Shown: one piece after another, positions 21,676 to 33,000 of the stretch
Position numbering within the stretch: position 1 is the first letter of the stretch
Layout: every line of letters starts with the position of its first letter
Origin: an uncultured Bacteroides sp.
GTDB taxonomy: Bacteria; Bacteroidota; Bacteroidia; Bacteroidales; Bacteroidaceae
Assembly: GCA_947574505.1 (NCBI GenBank)
Contig: CANPJW010000004.1
Location: forward strand, 1 to 64,000
DNA length: 64,000 nucleotides
Direction: 5' to 3'
The notes under the pieces: generated by a model
The model's database searches: none
Seen by the model: only the letters and a program-made list of their open reading frames with translations
What the model was told of the DNA's origin: nothing
Program-made: the position numbers and the translations under genes

Positions 21676-22773
21676 ATGAATAACACATTCCCAACAGAAG
21701 GGAATCTATCAGGGCTCAGCCGGAAAGATTTCCAAAAGGATATAAATGATAAGAAAACCGATTTATTTATCCTCAAAAACACAAAGGGAATGGAAGTAGC
21801 TGTAACCAATTACGGATGCGCCATTCTTTCTATCATGGTACCGGACAAAAACGGTAAGTATGCCAATGTAATCCTCGGTCACGACAGTATCGACCACGTC
21901 ATCAACAGTCCGGAACCTTTCCTGAGCACGACCATCGGACGCTATGGCAACCGTATCGCCAAAGGAAAATTCACATTGTTCGGCGAAGAACATGAACTCA
22001 CCATCAACAACGGTCCTAATTCCTTGCATGGAGGACCTACCGGTTTCCACGCTCGTGTATGGGACGCTATACAACTTGACGAGAGCACAGTGCAATTCAA
22101 CTATGTTTCTGCCGATGGCGAAGAAGGATTCCCCGGCAACCTGGAAGTAGAAATGACTTACCGTCTGGAAAACGAAGTAAACGCACTGACTATCGAATAC
22201 CGTGCTACAACAGACAAAGCCACAGTGGTTAATCTGACTAACCATGGTTTCTTTAACCTCGCCGGCATCGCCAACCCTACTCCTACCGTCAACAACCACA
22301 TTGTCACTATCAACGCTGATTTCTATACGCCCATCGACGAAGTTTCCATCCCGACTGGAGAAATTGCCAAAGTAGAAGGCACTCCGATGGATTTCCGCAC
22401 TCCGCATACCGTAGGCGAACGTATCAATGACAAATTCCAGCAACTGATTTTCGGTGCCGGCTACGACCACTGCTATGTACTGAACAAGATAGAAAACGGT
22501 TCGCTCGACCTTGCTGCTACCTGCAAAGACCCGGAAAGCGGACGTATCATGGAAGTGTACACCACCGAAGCCGGTGTACAACTTTATACCGGAAACTGGC
22601 TGAATGGATTTGAAGGCGCACACGGAGCTACATTCCCTGCAAGAAGTGCTATCTGCTTTGAAGCACAGTGCTTCCCGGATACCCCAAACAAACCGCATTT
22701 CCCATCGGCTACTTTGCTGCCGGGTGATGAATACCAACAGATCACTGTTTACAAGTTTACTGTGGAAGAATAA
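21676..22773 (+). CDS. galM: Aldose 1-epimerase (start trimmed to MNNTFPTEGN)
   Basis: GMEVAVTNYGCAILSIMVPDKNGKY; NNGPNSLHGGPTGFHARVW; YDHCYVLNK. Confidence 0.93.
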   Translation: MNNTFPTEGNLSGLSRKDFQKDINDKKTDLFILKNTKGMEVAVTNYGCAILSIMVPDKNGKYANVILGHDSIDHVINSPEPFLSTTIGRYGNRIAKGKFTLFGEEHELTINNGPNSLHGGPTGFHARVWDAIQLDESTVQFNYVSADGEEGFPGNLEVEMTYRLENEVNALTIEYRATTDKATVVNLTNHGFFNLAGIANPTPTVNNHIVTINADFYTPIDEVSIPTGEIAKVEGTPMDFRTPHTVGERINDKFQQLIFGAGYDHCYVLNKIENGSLDLAATCKDPESGRIMEVYTTEAGVQLYTGNWLNGFEGAHGATFPARSAICFEAQCFPDTPNKPHFPSATLLPGDEYQQITVYKFTVEE

Positions 22774-22824
22774 GATTTGAAAAACAACTAACCTAATTTT
22801 ATAAACTAACATTTTTTTTGAACC

Positions 22825-24102
22825 ATGACACAAGAAAAAAAGAGTGGTAATCTCATCGCTATTATCACAATGTGCTTTATTTTTGCGATGATTTCCTTTG
22901 TTACTAACATGGCCGCTCCATTCGGTAATATCTGGGGATTCCAATATAGTTGGGCTGCCATGATGGGAAACATGATGAACTTTGCGGCTTACCTGTTTAT
23001 GGGTATTCCCGCAGGTAAAATGCTCGTTAAATACGGGTATAAGAAGACTGCTTTGAGCGCCTTGGCAGTAGGTGCTATCGGATTGATTGTACAATATCTT
23101 TCCAGTATTTTCGGCGCAGACATCGAAACTTTCACTTATGATGGTCAAATTGTTGCTCTGAACCTTATTATCTATCTGTTGGGGGCATTCATCTGCGGTT
23201 TCTGTGTATGTATGTTGAACACCGTAGTAAACCCGATGTTGAACCTCTTAGGCGGCGGTGGAAACAAAGGAAACCAGTTGATTCAAATCGGGGGTACCTT
23301 GAACTCACTGACCGGAACATTGACGCCGCTATTGGTAGGTGTATTGATTGGGCAAGTTACCGCTGAAACAAGCATGAGCAATGTAGCTCCTCTTTTGTTT
23401 ATCGGTATCGGTATATTCATTCTGTCATTCGTCATCATTTCATTTGTTGCCATCCCCGAACCGCAAGCTAACACAGGAAACAAGAAGTTCGAACACAGTC
23501 CATTGGCTTTCCGTCACTGTCTGCTGGGCGTTATTGCTATTTTCTTCTATGTGGGCGTAGAAATCGGTATACCGGCACAGCTAAACTTCTATATCACGAA
23601 CCTAGGATTCGAAGGCTCAGCAGCCATAGGTGGTACATTGGCTGCCAGTTATTGGTTCCTGATGCTTATCGGACGTGCTTCCAGCAGTATCATCAGCGGA
23701 AAAATTTCAACTACTGCACAAATGACTGCCGTTTCCTTGTTTGCCATTATCATGTTGCTGATTGCTATCCTGATGCCTGAAACAGTCACTGTAGAATTCA
23801 AAGGAAATGAAATTCCAATGAAATGTTTCCTTATTGCAGTATGCGGACTTTCCACTTCTGTTATGTGGGGCGGTATCTTCAACCTTGCCGTAGAAGGACT
23901 GGGCAAGTATACGGCTGCTGCGTCCGGCTTATTCATGATGATGGTAGTCGGTGGTGGTATCATGCCATTGATTCAAGACTTCATAGCAAAAGCAACCAAC
24001 CCGATCACAAGCTACTGGCTGATTATCGCTATGTTGGTCTATATTTTATATTATAGCAAAATCGGTTGCAGAAATGTCAACAAAGATATTCCTGTGGAAT
24101 AA
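22825..24102 (+). CDS. MFS glucose/galactose-type transporter
   Basis: 425 aa, about 12 TM; fixed between galM and galK. Confidence 0.88.
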   Translation: MTQEKKSGNLIAIITMCFIFAMISFVTNMAAPFGNIWGFQYSWAAMMGNMMNFAAYLFMGIPAGKMLVKYGYKKTALSALAVGAIGLIVQYLSSIFGADIETFTYDGQIVALNLIIYLLGAFICGFCVCMLNTVVNPMLNLLGGGGNKGNQLIQIGGTLNSLTGTLTPLLVGVLIGQVTAETSMSNVAPLLFIGIGIFILSFVIISFVAIPEPQANTGNKKFEHSPLAFRHCLLGVIAIFFYVGVEIGIPAQLNFYITNLGFEGSAAIGGTLAASYWFLMLIGRASSSIISGKISTTAQMTAVSLFAIIMLLIAILMPETVTVEFKGNEIPMKCFLIAVCGLSTSVMWGGIFNLAVEGLGKYTAAASGLFMMMVVGGGIMPLIQDFIAKATNPITSYWLIIAMLVYILYYSKIGCRNVNKDIPVE

Positions 24103-24139
24103 TCATATATAATTTATTCACCTTTAAACTATTAATATC

Positions 24140-25294
24140 ATGGATACAGAATACGTAAGAAGTCGATTCATTAAACACTTTGACGGAACTACCGGATTTT
24201 TATATGCTTCTCCGGGTCGTATCAACCTGATCGGCGAACACACTGACTACAACGGTGGATTCGTATTTCCGGGAGCAGTGGACAAAGGCATGATTGCTGA
24301 AATCAAACCGAACGGAACTGACAAAGTGAGAGCTTACTCTATCGACTTGAAAGACTATGTAGAATTTGGCCTGAACGAAGAGGATGCTCCACGTGCCAGC
24401 TGGGCAAGATATATTTTTGGTGTATGCCGTGAAATGATTAAACGTGGCGTTGACGTGAAGGGATTCAATACTGCTTTTGCAGGTGATGTACCTCTGGGTG
24501 CAGGTATGTCTTCTTCTGCTGCTTTGGAAAGTACGTATGCTTTCGCATTGAACGAACTGTTCGGTGAAAACAAAATAGATAAATTCGAATTGGCTAAAGT
24601 GGGCCAGGCAACAGAACACAACTACTGCGGCGTGAACTGCGGTATCATGGACCAGTTTGCTTCTGTGTTCGGTAAAGCAGGCAGCTTGATCCGTTTGGAT
24701 TGCCGTTCACTGGAGTATCAGTATTTCCCATTCCATCCGGAAGGCTATCGCTTGGTGCTGATGGATTCTGTTGTGAAACACGAATTGGCTTCTTCCGCTT
24801 ACAACAAGCGTCGCCAAAGCTGTGAAGCTGCTGTTGCCGCTATCCAGAAAAAACATCCGCACGTAGAATTCCTGCGCGACTGTACGATGGCTATGCTGGA
24901 AGAAGCGAAAGCTGATATCAGCGCTGAAGACTATATGCGTGCAGAATATGTAATCGAAGAAATCCAACGTGTACTCGATGTTTGCGAGGCATTGGAAAAG
25001 GATGATTACGAAACTGTCGGTCAGAAGATGTACGAAACTCATCACGGCATGAGCAAGCTGTACGAAGTAAGCTGCGAAGAACTCGACTTCCTGAATGACT
25101 GCGCTAAAGAATACGGTGTAACCGGTTCACGTGTAATGGGTGGTGGCTTCGGTGGTTGTACTATCAACCTTGTTAAAGACGAATTGTACGATAACTTCGT
25201 TGAAAAGACAAAAGCTGCTTTCAAAGCTAAATTCGGCAGAAGCCCGAAAGTATATGATGTAGTAATCGGCGACGGTTCTCGTAGATTGGAATAA
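24140..25294 (+). CDS. galK: Galactokinase
   Basis: SPGRINLIGEHTDYNGGFVFPGAVD; GDVPLGAGMSSSAALE; GGGFGGCTI. Confidence 0.97.
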   Translation: MDTEYVRSRFIKHFDGTTGFLYASPGRINLIGEHTDYNGGFVFPGAVDKGMIAEIKPNGTDKVRAYSIDLKDYVEFGLNEEDAPRASWARYIFGVCREMIKRGVDVKGFNTAFAGDVPLGAGMSSSAALESTYAFALNELFGENKIDKFELAKVGQATEHNYCGVNCGIMDQFASVFGKAGSLIRLDCRSLEYQYFPFHPEGYRLVLMDSVVKHELASSAYNKRRQSCEAAVAAIQKKHPHVEFLRDCTMAMLEEAKADISAEDYMRAEYVIEEIQRVLDVCEALEKDDYETVGQKMYETHHGMSKLYEVSCEELDFLNDCAKEYGVTGSRVMGGGFGGCTINLVKDELYDNFVEKTKAAFKAKFGRSPKVYDVVIGDGSRRLE

Positions 25295-25320
25295 GAAATT
25301 ATTCAAGATTAAATAACTAA

Positions 25321-25354
25321 GAAGGGCGGCTTCCCATCACGGTAGCCGCCCTTC
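25321..25354. terminator. Bidirectional terminator between convergent galK and GH43
   Basis: 11-bp stem gaagggcggct / agccgcccttc. Confidence 0.8.
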
Positions 25355-25420
25355 TTCTCAATTAACAAAACCTAAAACCTATTATCTACTGATTTAACTA
25401 ACTCCAATCTTATTATTCTT

Positions 25421-26389
25421 TTACTGTACGCCTTCTGTCGTCATCTGTATTCTCTTCATTGTGCCGTCTTCATTGTAATACAAACGGTCGATGCAAACGG
25501 AGCGACGGAAACTGCCACCGGCCGTATTAATGCCGCCATTGTGATAAATGAAATACCAGTCTCCCTTAAATTCGATGATGGCCTGGTGGTTAGTATTGGA
25601 GTTACCCGCAATTTCATTCAGGATACCTTTATATTCCCAAGGTCCTGTAATGCTACGGCTCATTGCATAGCAAATCTTTTCTGGAAATCCGGATGCATAC
25701 GAGAGATAATACCAGTCTCCACGTTTATGAATCCAAGGAGCTTCCGTAAAACGAGGAAGACTAACCGGGATAATCGGACCGTCCAATTCGATCATGTTCT
25801 TCTTCAGTCTGGCATAGTAGCATTGGGTGTTTCCCCAATAAAGATACGCCTGACCGTCATCGTCAATAAAAACTGTCGGATCAATATCATCCCACCGAAT
25901 TTTGGTATATTCGGTGGTCATGTCATTGGTGACCAATGCCGAACCGCGGGCATCTGCAAAAGGACCTGTCGGAGAATCAGAAACGGCTACACCGATAGAT
26001 TTACCGGGAATCGTATTGTGTTCTACCGTTACATACCAATAAAACTTGCCGTCACGCTCAATCACCTGGCTTGCCCACGCCTCACCTTTTGCCCAACTGA
26101 AATCCTTGGCTTTTAAAGGAACGGGATGTTCCGTCCATGTTTTCATGTCGGGAGAGGAAAAGACACACCATTCATTCATCAAATAATGTTCTTTGGGGGG
26201 CGGACATTCATCGTGTCCGGCGTAGATATATACTTTCCCATCATGTACCATGGCTCCCGGATCCGCCGTATATTTATATTGAATGACGGGATTGCCATTG
26301 GCAATAAAAGTAGTATCATTCTGCGCTGACAGTCCGGAAAAGGCTGTCAGTGCGAATGAGAGAACTATGAATCTACTCTTATTTATCAT
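25421..26389 (-). CDS. GH43-family glycosidase (probable alpha-L-arabinofuranosidase)
   Basis: Signal peptide; YTADPGAMVHDGKVYIYAGHDE, DDIDPTVFIDDDGQAYLYWG, FTEAPWIHKRGDWYYLSYA (three acidic GH43 residues). Confidence 0.9.
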   Translation of the reverse strand: MINKSRFIVLSFALTAFSGLSAQNDTTFIANGNPVIQYKYTADPGAMVHDGKVYIYAGHDECPPPKEHYLMNEWCVFSSPDMKTWTEHPVPLKAKDFSWAKGEAWASQVIERDGKFYWYVTVEHNTIPGKSIGVAVSDSPTGPFADARGSALVTNDMTTEYTKIRWDDIDPTVFIDDDGQAYLYWGNTQCYYARLKKNMIELDGPIIPVSLPRFTEAPWIHKRGDWYYLSYASGFPEKICYAMSRSITGPWEYKGILNEIAGNSNTNHQAIIEFKGDWYFIYHNGGINTAGGSFRRSVCIDRLYYNEDGTMKRIQMTTEGVQ

Positions 26390-28377
26390 TTCTTCGTGAA
26401 TTTATAAACAGTAAATGTATTCGGTTCCAACTCGGCTGTAAACATATGCCCTTCAATAGATACCGGAGTCTCTTGCGGAGTAATGGCAAAAGGTTGTTCA
26501 AGCGTATTATCTTTGTCCAAATCAAGTGAGCGAAGCTTGATACAACGGCCATTCGATAATACGTCTTGTTTCTTCAATCCTGCGAAGTTCAACGAAATAG
26601 GTTGGGCAGTATTCGAAGTGTTGGCAACCTTTACAATCAGTTCATTCTTATCCTTATCATATACGGCACTGGCAAAGAGCCCGTTCTGTCCTTCGGCACC
26701 TGTCACGCTTTTCTTGTCCATGGTAAGCGGAAGTACATTCGTCCCTTTGTTCTGTGCATACAGTTGCTGCACATAGTAGCTTACGGTACGTACGGAATTC
26801 AGGTTATCAAACCAAATCATGTCCGGACGCCACTGCCAACCTTCCACATGGGCGAAAAGCGGAGCATAGGTAGCCATATGGACAATGTCAGCGTTACGTT
26901 CCAGTCCGGTCATGAAAGCAGCTTCGAGCAAAGCGGCATTGAAATGGTTCCATTTCTTTCCTTTTCCGTGGCAGGCATATTCACCGGCAAAGACTTTCGG
27001 ACCTTTACGGTCGTAGTTGTCATAACGTGCACCTTGGGCTAAGAACCAGCTTTCGGGACGATAGAAGTGTTCGTCCACCAAATCGGCTTTCAGGCGTTTC
27101 ATTTCGGGCCACAGGTAATCGAATTCCTTACCTTCGGAATTAGGGCCGGAGCTGCCTACAATCTTCACATCGGGATATACCTTACGGATAGCTTTGATAA
27201 ACGGCTCGAGACGTTCGGGATATTCTTTGCCCCATTGTTCGTTACCGATACCGATAAATTTCAGATTGAAAGGAGCCGGATGCCCCATATCTGCACGCAC
27301 TTTTCCCCAAGTCGTATTAACGTCGCCATTGGCAAATTCAATCAGGTCAAGTGCATCCTGAATATAGCTGTCCAAATCGCAGACTGCTACGTGAGCTTTC
27401 AGATCGTCATTCTGATATTGGCAAGACAAACCGCAGTTCAGAATTGGAAGAGGTTCTGCACCCATTTCTTCCGACAAAAGAAAGTATTCATAGAATCCAA
27501 GCCCGTAGCTTTGATAATAATCCGGAAAGAAACGGTGGGTAAAAGTATATTGCCAACGGTTTTCGTTCAAAGGACGGTTTTCCACGGGACCCACTGACTT
27601 CTTCCAGTCATAGCGGGTTTCCAGGTCCGTACCTTCTACAATACAGCCGCCAGGAAAACGGAAGACTCCCGGATGAATATCCGCCAAAGCCTGTGCAAGG
27701 TCTTTACGGAGTCCGTTTTCATGTCCTTTCCAAGTATCTACCGGGAAAAGAGAAATGTGTTCCAAATCTACAGTTCCTTTGGAAGTAAGAAAAATGCGAA
27801 GCGTAGATTTAGGATTGGTTACTCCCGGTTTCAGGATAACCTGATATTTTTTCCATTCTTTTGAATCAATGGTAAGATTCTGTGTGGCAAAAGCCTGACG
27901 TTCGCCCATTGATTGGGTATCTACGAGTTCAATCCGCAATGTTTCTTTCGCACTTCCCTGTGGCAGGCGTGCCCAAACGGAAAAACGATACTCCTCTCCT
28001 TTCTTAACACCGATACCGAAAAAGCCTTCGTTATCAAGTCCGGTATGCTTATGCGCGTGTCCCGGGTCGGAAAGGCGTACATAATGAGGATTGCGTTCGA
28101 AAGGACCGTCGTCCATCAATGACACTTTTCCATAGGTATTCCAGCCCATCAAGTGTTGGGGAAACTCGAATGAACGGTTCTTGACCAATTCAGCATAAAG
28201 CCCCCCGTCGGCAGCATAGTTGATGTCCTCAAAAAAGAGTCCGTACATGGTAGGTTGAATTTCAGCTCCCAACTTCTTGGTTTGTATCACCATTTCATTG
28301 GTTTGCGCATGAAGTGCCATTCCGGCAGAGATGGCTAATGCAGCCAAGATTTCTGTGTATCTTCTCATGGTTTTCAA
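26386..28377 (-). CDS. GH51 alpha-L-arabinofuranosidase, secreted
   Basis: MYGLFFEDINYAADGGLYAELVKNRSFEFP; FIGIGNEQWG; VFAGEYACHG; 4-bp ATGA overlap with the downstream GH43. Confidence 0.93.
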   Translation of the reverse strand: MKTMRRYTEILAALAISAGMALHAQTNEMVIQTKKLGAEIQPTMYGLFFEDINYAADGGLYAELVKNRSFEFPQHLMGWNTYGKVSLMDDGPFERNPHYVRLSDPGHAHKHTGLDNEGFFGIGVKKGEEYRFSVWARLPQGSAKETLRIELVDTQSMGERQAFATQNLTIDSKEWKKYQVILKPGVTNPKSTLRIFLTSKGTVDLEHISLFPVDTWKGHENGLRKDLAQALADIHPGVFRFPGGCIVEGTDLETRYDWKKSVGPVENRPLNENRWQYTFTHRFFPDYYQSYGLGFYEYFLLSEEMGAEPLPILNCGLSCQYQNDDLKAHVAVCDLDSYIQDALDLIEFANGDVNTTWGKVRADMGHPAPFNLKFIGIGNEQWGKEYPERLEPFIKAIRKVYPDVKIVGSSGPNSEGKEFDYLWPEMKRLKADLVDEHFYRPESWFLAQGARYDNYDRKGPKVFAGEYACHGKGKKWNHFNAALLEAAFMTGLERNADIVHMATYAPLFAHVEGWQWRPDMIWFDNLNSVRTVSYYVQQLYAQNKGTNVLPLTMDKKSVTGAEGQNGLFASAVYDKDKNELIVKVANTSNTAQPISLNFAGLKKQDVLSNGRCIKLRSLDLDKDNTLEQPFAITPQETPVSIEGHMFTAELEPNTFTVYKFTKK

Positions 28378-28395
28378 TAAAAAATTATATATGGT

Positions 28396-29916
28396 TTATT
28401 TGATTCTTTTTCCCCAGACAGAACGTCCCTGACTATCGAGCCCGGTAAAGAGAATGGTTTCTGTTTCATTCTCCCAATCATGTCCTGCAAAGATAATCAG
28501 ATTATTAATTTCCTCTTTGCCAAATTTTACCATTAACAGGTGTTTTTCGGTCAAAAAGGACCAGTTTCCATTCATTTGCACAATTTTCCATTCATCATCC
28601 GTCATCTCCCCTTTGCAGGTTCCATCCTTTAATAAACTGATACGGGTTGAGAGATTCCACTCACCGTTTTTCAATTCACCTTCGCCCCAAAGGATTTGTC
28701 CGGCTTCCAACTGGCGTTCGTACTTTGGTTCCTGCACACGGATGATCTCCCACTCTCCTGCCAAGTCCGCTTCGGTGAATTTACGGGGAACTGTCCCTGC
28801 ATATCTTTCGGGAGAAACGACCGGCCATCCGTCCGGTGTAAAGAACAACTGGCGAATATGCAATACCATCAACTGGTTTTGCGGAGAAAGACGCCCTTGG
28901 TGAGCCATGAAATAGTTTCCTTCACCATCGGAGAAAACTCCGCAATGCGCTGTACCCGCCCATCCTTGATGATTCTCAAAACGATAGGGAGCGGTCAATA
29001 TCGGGAAATTATTGGTCGTATCTTTCACCGCCTTTCCCGAATAATCGACAAACGGCCCCTCAGCGGCGTCCGAACGGCTGACACGTACATTATAGGTTGT
29101 CATCAACGGGTCATAAGAAGTGAACAGATAGTATTGTTTCAAATCAGGGTTGTAAATTATTTCCGGTGCTTCGAGGTTGTCTTTCCTGTAATTGGCACGA
29201 CGTGCTACAAGATGCCCCAAGTCTCCGTTTTTCAGAGGCAATCCAGTTTCAGGGTTCAATTCTACACAGTATAATCCGCCGAAGAAAGAGCCATAATGCA
29301 TCCACCATTTTCCGGTGACCTCGTCTACTATGACACTTGGGTCGATGGCATTCATAGCAGTGGAATCATCTGTCTTTACGGTACAACCCACTTGCGTCCA
29401 CGGCCCTTCGGGAGAAACGGATTCAGCAAGCCCAATATAGGAAGTCTTACGCCCGAATGCGGATACGCAATAGTACAGACGATATTTGTCCTTGTAGGGG
29501 ATGATATAGGGAGCCCAGATATTTGTAGCTCCATGTCCGCCCGCGTGAGCCTGTACCCACCGGACAGCTTCTTCGGGTATCTCGGGAAAAGCCCATCCCA
29601 GAAATTCCCAATGTACCAGATCTTTGGAACGGCGCATCTGGATATATCCCAAGGGAACTTCTTTTTCTTTGGCTTCCTTCTGGTTTTCACCGAAAATAGC
29701 GTCAGTAGAATACATATAATAATAGTCGCCCAGCTTGCGGCAGGACGGGTCGTGCACATTATATGTTCCCCACTGGCGGTAATTTTCCATTTTAGCTACG
29801 GATAAATAATTGTCATCCCAAGGATTCGCAGAAGGAATCGGTTTAAACACAGCAGAAGTGCAACTTGCGAACAAGCTGCCTGCAATTAAAAAGACGGGCA
29901 AGAACAAGTTTTTCAT
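28396..29916 (-). CDS. GH43 arabinanase-type lipoprotein with C-terminal lipocalin-like domain (start trimmed to MKNLFLPVFLIAGSLFASC)
   Basis: Lipobox; NVHDPSCRKLGDYYYMYSTDA; NAIDPSVIVDEVTGKWWMHYGSF; EAPEIIYNPDLKQYYLF. Confidence 0.9.
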   Translation of the reverse strand: MKNLFLPVFLIAGSLFASCTSAVFKPIPSANPWDDNYLSVAKMENYRQWGTYNVHDPSCRKLGDYYYMYSTDAIFGENQKEAKEKEVPLGYIQMRRSKDLVHWEFLGWAFPEIPEEAVRWVQAHAGGHGATNIWAPYIIPYKDKYRLYYCVSAFGRKTSYIGLAESVSPEGPWTQVGCTVKTDDSTAMNAIDPSVIVDEVTGKWWMHYGSFFGGLYCVELNPETGLPLKNGDLGHLVARRANYRKDNLEAPEIIYNPDLKQYYLFTSYDPLMTTYNVRVSRSDAAEGPFVDYSGKAVKDTTNNFPILTAPYRFENHQGWAGTAHCGVFSDGEGNYFMAHQGRLSPQNQLMVLHIRQLFFTPDGWPVVSPERYAGTVPRKFTEADLAGEWEIIRVQEPKYERQLEAGQILWGEGELKNGEWNLSTRISLLKDGTCKGEMTDDEWKIVQMNGNWSFLTEKHLLMVKFGKEEINNLIIFAGHDWENETETILFTGLDSQGRSVWGKRIK

Positions 29917-29948
29917 AACATCAGTGTTTTCGTTCATCAATTATGTTA

Positions 29949-29956
29949 CAAAAATA
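29949..29956 (-). promoter_or_regulatory. Candidate -7 box TATTTTTG for the GH43-GH51-GH43 operon
   Basis: Matches Bacteroides TAnnTTTG consensus on minus strand. Confidence 0.55.
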
Positions 29957-29977
29957 CGGCCTGTTTCACCTATTGAA

Positions 29978-30006
29978 GGTGGACATACGAACACGATTGG
30001 TGGACA
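29978..30006 (+). promoter_or_regulatory. Candidate HTCS operator: GGTGGACA-N13-GGTGGACA (21-bp period)
   Basis: Perfect 8-bp direct repeat; same element found upstream of susC. Confidence 0.65.
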
Positions 30007-30092
30007 ATCCTGTATTCTGCCGAAAAGAAGCCCGTTTCGCTTTTGCAATTTGAGATTATCTTTTAACTTTGCTCTTATTAATACGTACTCGC

Positions 30093-33000
30093 ATGAAAAA
30101 ACACCTATTCGTACTCCTTATAATCTATAATATTCTGTTTTTTGCCGGCCGGAAGAACGTACATGCACAAGAACGGTTCGCCGACCGCTACAACATCACA
30201 TACGTGACAATGAACAACGGATTGCCCCACAATTTCATAGATGACTTATATAAGGACAGCCGTGGATTTCTATGGATTTCAACTGCCGGAGGCGGAGTTT
30301 CGCGCTACGATGGCTATGAGTTTGTGAATTACAATCCCAATACCCCTCATTGCAAGCTGAAAAGCAACTTTATTATTAATGTATGCGAAGATTCATTTCA
30401 AAGACTTTGGATGGTGTCGGAAGGAGGAACGGACATCATTGACCTCACCAACCTGAGACCGACCTTGCCGCGAGATGCCAAAGGGGTATTGAAAAACATT
30501 CTGAACCAGCCAGCTACACACGTCATGAAAGATTCTAAAGGTTGCATCTGGTTACACTGCGCCAATAAGCTCAATCGTATTGAATTTAACGAAAAAGGAG
30601 AAGTAAAATCTGTTTCCACCCTCGTTTCCGTTGCCTTGAACGGACCGAATATCGCTCTTCAGGATATTGACGAGGACGGTAAAATATGGGCGGGAATCAA
30701 TGGTGAAATACTTAAAGTGGATTGGGACCCACAAGGAAAACTGACAGCCATCCCCATCGCCGAATGCCTGAAATTCGAGCCCGGGACCTATATATCCGAT
30801 TTTCTAATGAAGGAAAACGAGGTATGGGTTTCTACTGACCGGGGGCTGTTCCGATATAATAAAAACGGGAACGTCGTCAAACGGTATGAACACGATCCGA
30901 TTAATCCCCGTTCGCTTTCACAAAACTATCTGACCGACCTGGCTATCACAAATGATAAACAATTGATTATTGCCACTTTGTGCGGTGTGAACATCTATAA
31001 CCCAATGACCGATGACTTTGAGCGCATCGCATCCTATGGCCTTCAAAATGGAAGTTCCAATCTGCTGAACAGTAACTTTATCAATGACATACTATCTGAA
31101 GAGGATCATATCTGGTTCGGAACAGAAACCGGCGGCATCAATATGCTGAGTCCAAGACGGTTATCAATACGTAACTATAAACACGACAAAGAAAACCCGT
31201 CAAGTTTGTCCTACAATCCGGTGAATGCCGTATATGAAGATATTTACGGCACATTATGGGTAGGCACCGTAGAAGGCGGACTGAACCGGAAAGAACATGA
31301 CAACGAGCAATTTACTCATTTCACCCGTGAAGGCGAGGGACTGAGCCATAATTCTGTCAGTGCATTGACAGCCGATCAAGACGACCATCTATGGATAGGA
31401 ACCTGGGGCGGAGGTATCAATTTGCTTGACTTGAAAGCTCCCCGACAAGTGCTGAAAGTTATTTCTTCTCAGACAAACGGAGGATTTCCAATCGACTTTA
31501 TCGGTTCGCTGACATACGACCCTATAAATAATGGTATATGGATAGGAGCCAATCAAGGACTTTATTTTTACGAGATAGCTACCGGAAAAATCTGTGCTCC
31601 CCTGGCAAACAAAGTGGCAGAGAACATTCACGGCTGCATCGGTTCTATCATTGATAAACACGGGAAACTCTGGATAGGATGCATGGAAGGTGTGTACATC
31701 ATCGATCTCCACTCACGCACATCCACAGGGGAGTTTCAGCACAGGCATCTGAAATTTAAACTGGATGATCCCGACTCACGTCTGATTGAAAAAATCACCT
31801 GTTTCTTTGAAACCAAAGATGGTACTCTGTGGCTGGGAAGTAACGGATACGGTATTTACAAACGGACAATAGACAAACAGGGTAAGGAAATATTCGTATC
31901 TTACAGTACTTCTCAAGGGTTACCCAACAGTAGTGTACGCGGTATATTGGAGGACAGCGAAGGTCATCTTTGGATTGGGACAAATAATGGCCTTTCCTGC
32001 TATCATCCGGAAGAGAATCGCTTTATCAATTATACTTCTCAGGATGGGTTGATTGACACTCAGTTTTACTGGAACGCCTCTTGCCGTTCGGCACGTTCGG
32101 GACAAGATTTACTTTATTTCGGCAGCGTAGGCGGATTGGTGGCCATCGAGAGCAATCGTCCCGCCATTTCTCTTCCTGCCGCCAAAGTTCGTTTCACACG
32201 CTTGAGAATTGGCAATGAAGAGATTTTTCCGGGAAACGAATATTTGCCGGAAGATATTGCTATCACTAATGAGTTACGGCTGCACGAGAAGGAGAAATCG
32301 TTTTCTTTAGAATTTTCAGCACTCAATTTTGAAGCGAGCAGTACGGCTGTTTACAGCTACCGGCTGCTCGGATTTGACGATAAATGGGTGCATGTGCCCG
32401 GCAATCGCCGTTTTGCCAGTTATACAAATTTGCCTCCGGGAAATTATACACTGCAGGTAAGATATACCCCTGACAGGGAAAATGAAGGGGAAAATGTAAC
32501 AGAGTTGAACATCACAATTGTTCCTTACTTTTATAAGACTGTATGGTTTATTCTATTGATCATCATTCTCGTGCTTGTGATTATATGGCAATTTTACCAA
32601 TGGAGAATTCGTACGCTGAAACGGCAGAAGGAGTATTTGCATCGCACGGTGGAAGAACGCACGCACGAACTGGAGCAACAGAAACATTTGTTGGAAAATC
32701 AGACTGAAGAACTATCACGGCAGAACCGGATGCTGACCCAACAGAACGAGAAAATTACGAAGCAGAAAGCACAGTTGGTCCGAATGTCGCGCAAAGTGCA
32801 GGAGCTGACGCTTGATAAGATTTCTTTCTTTACGAATATCACACATGAGTTCCGAACGCCGATTACGTTGATTATCGGACCTATTGAACGTGCATTGAAG
32901 TTGAGTTATAATCCACAGGTGATTGAACAACTTCATTTCGTAGAGCGCAATTCGAAATATCTGTTGTCTCTGGTCAATCAGTTGATGGACTTTCGCAAAG

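Noticed and set aside
21763-23148. 461-aa minus-strand ORF opposite galM and the MFS gene
   Set aside because: Antisense to two clearly coding genes, low-complexity composition and no recognisable domain; a shadow ORF.
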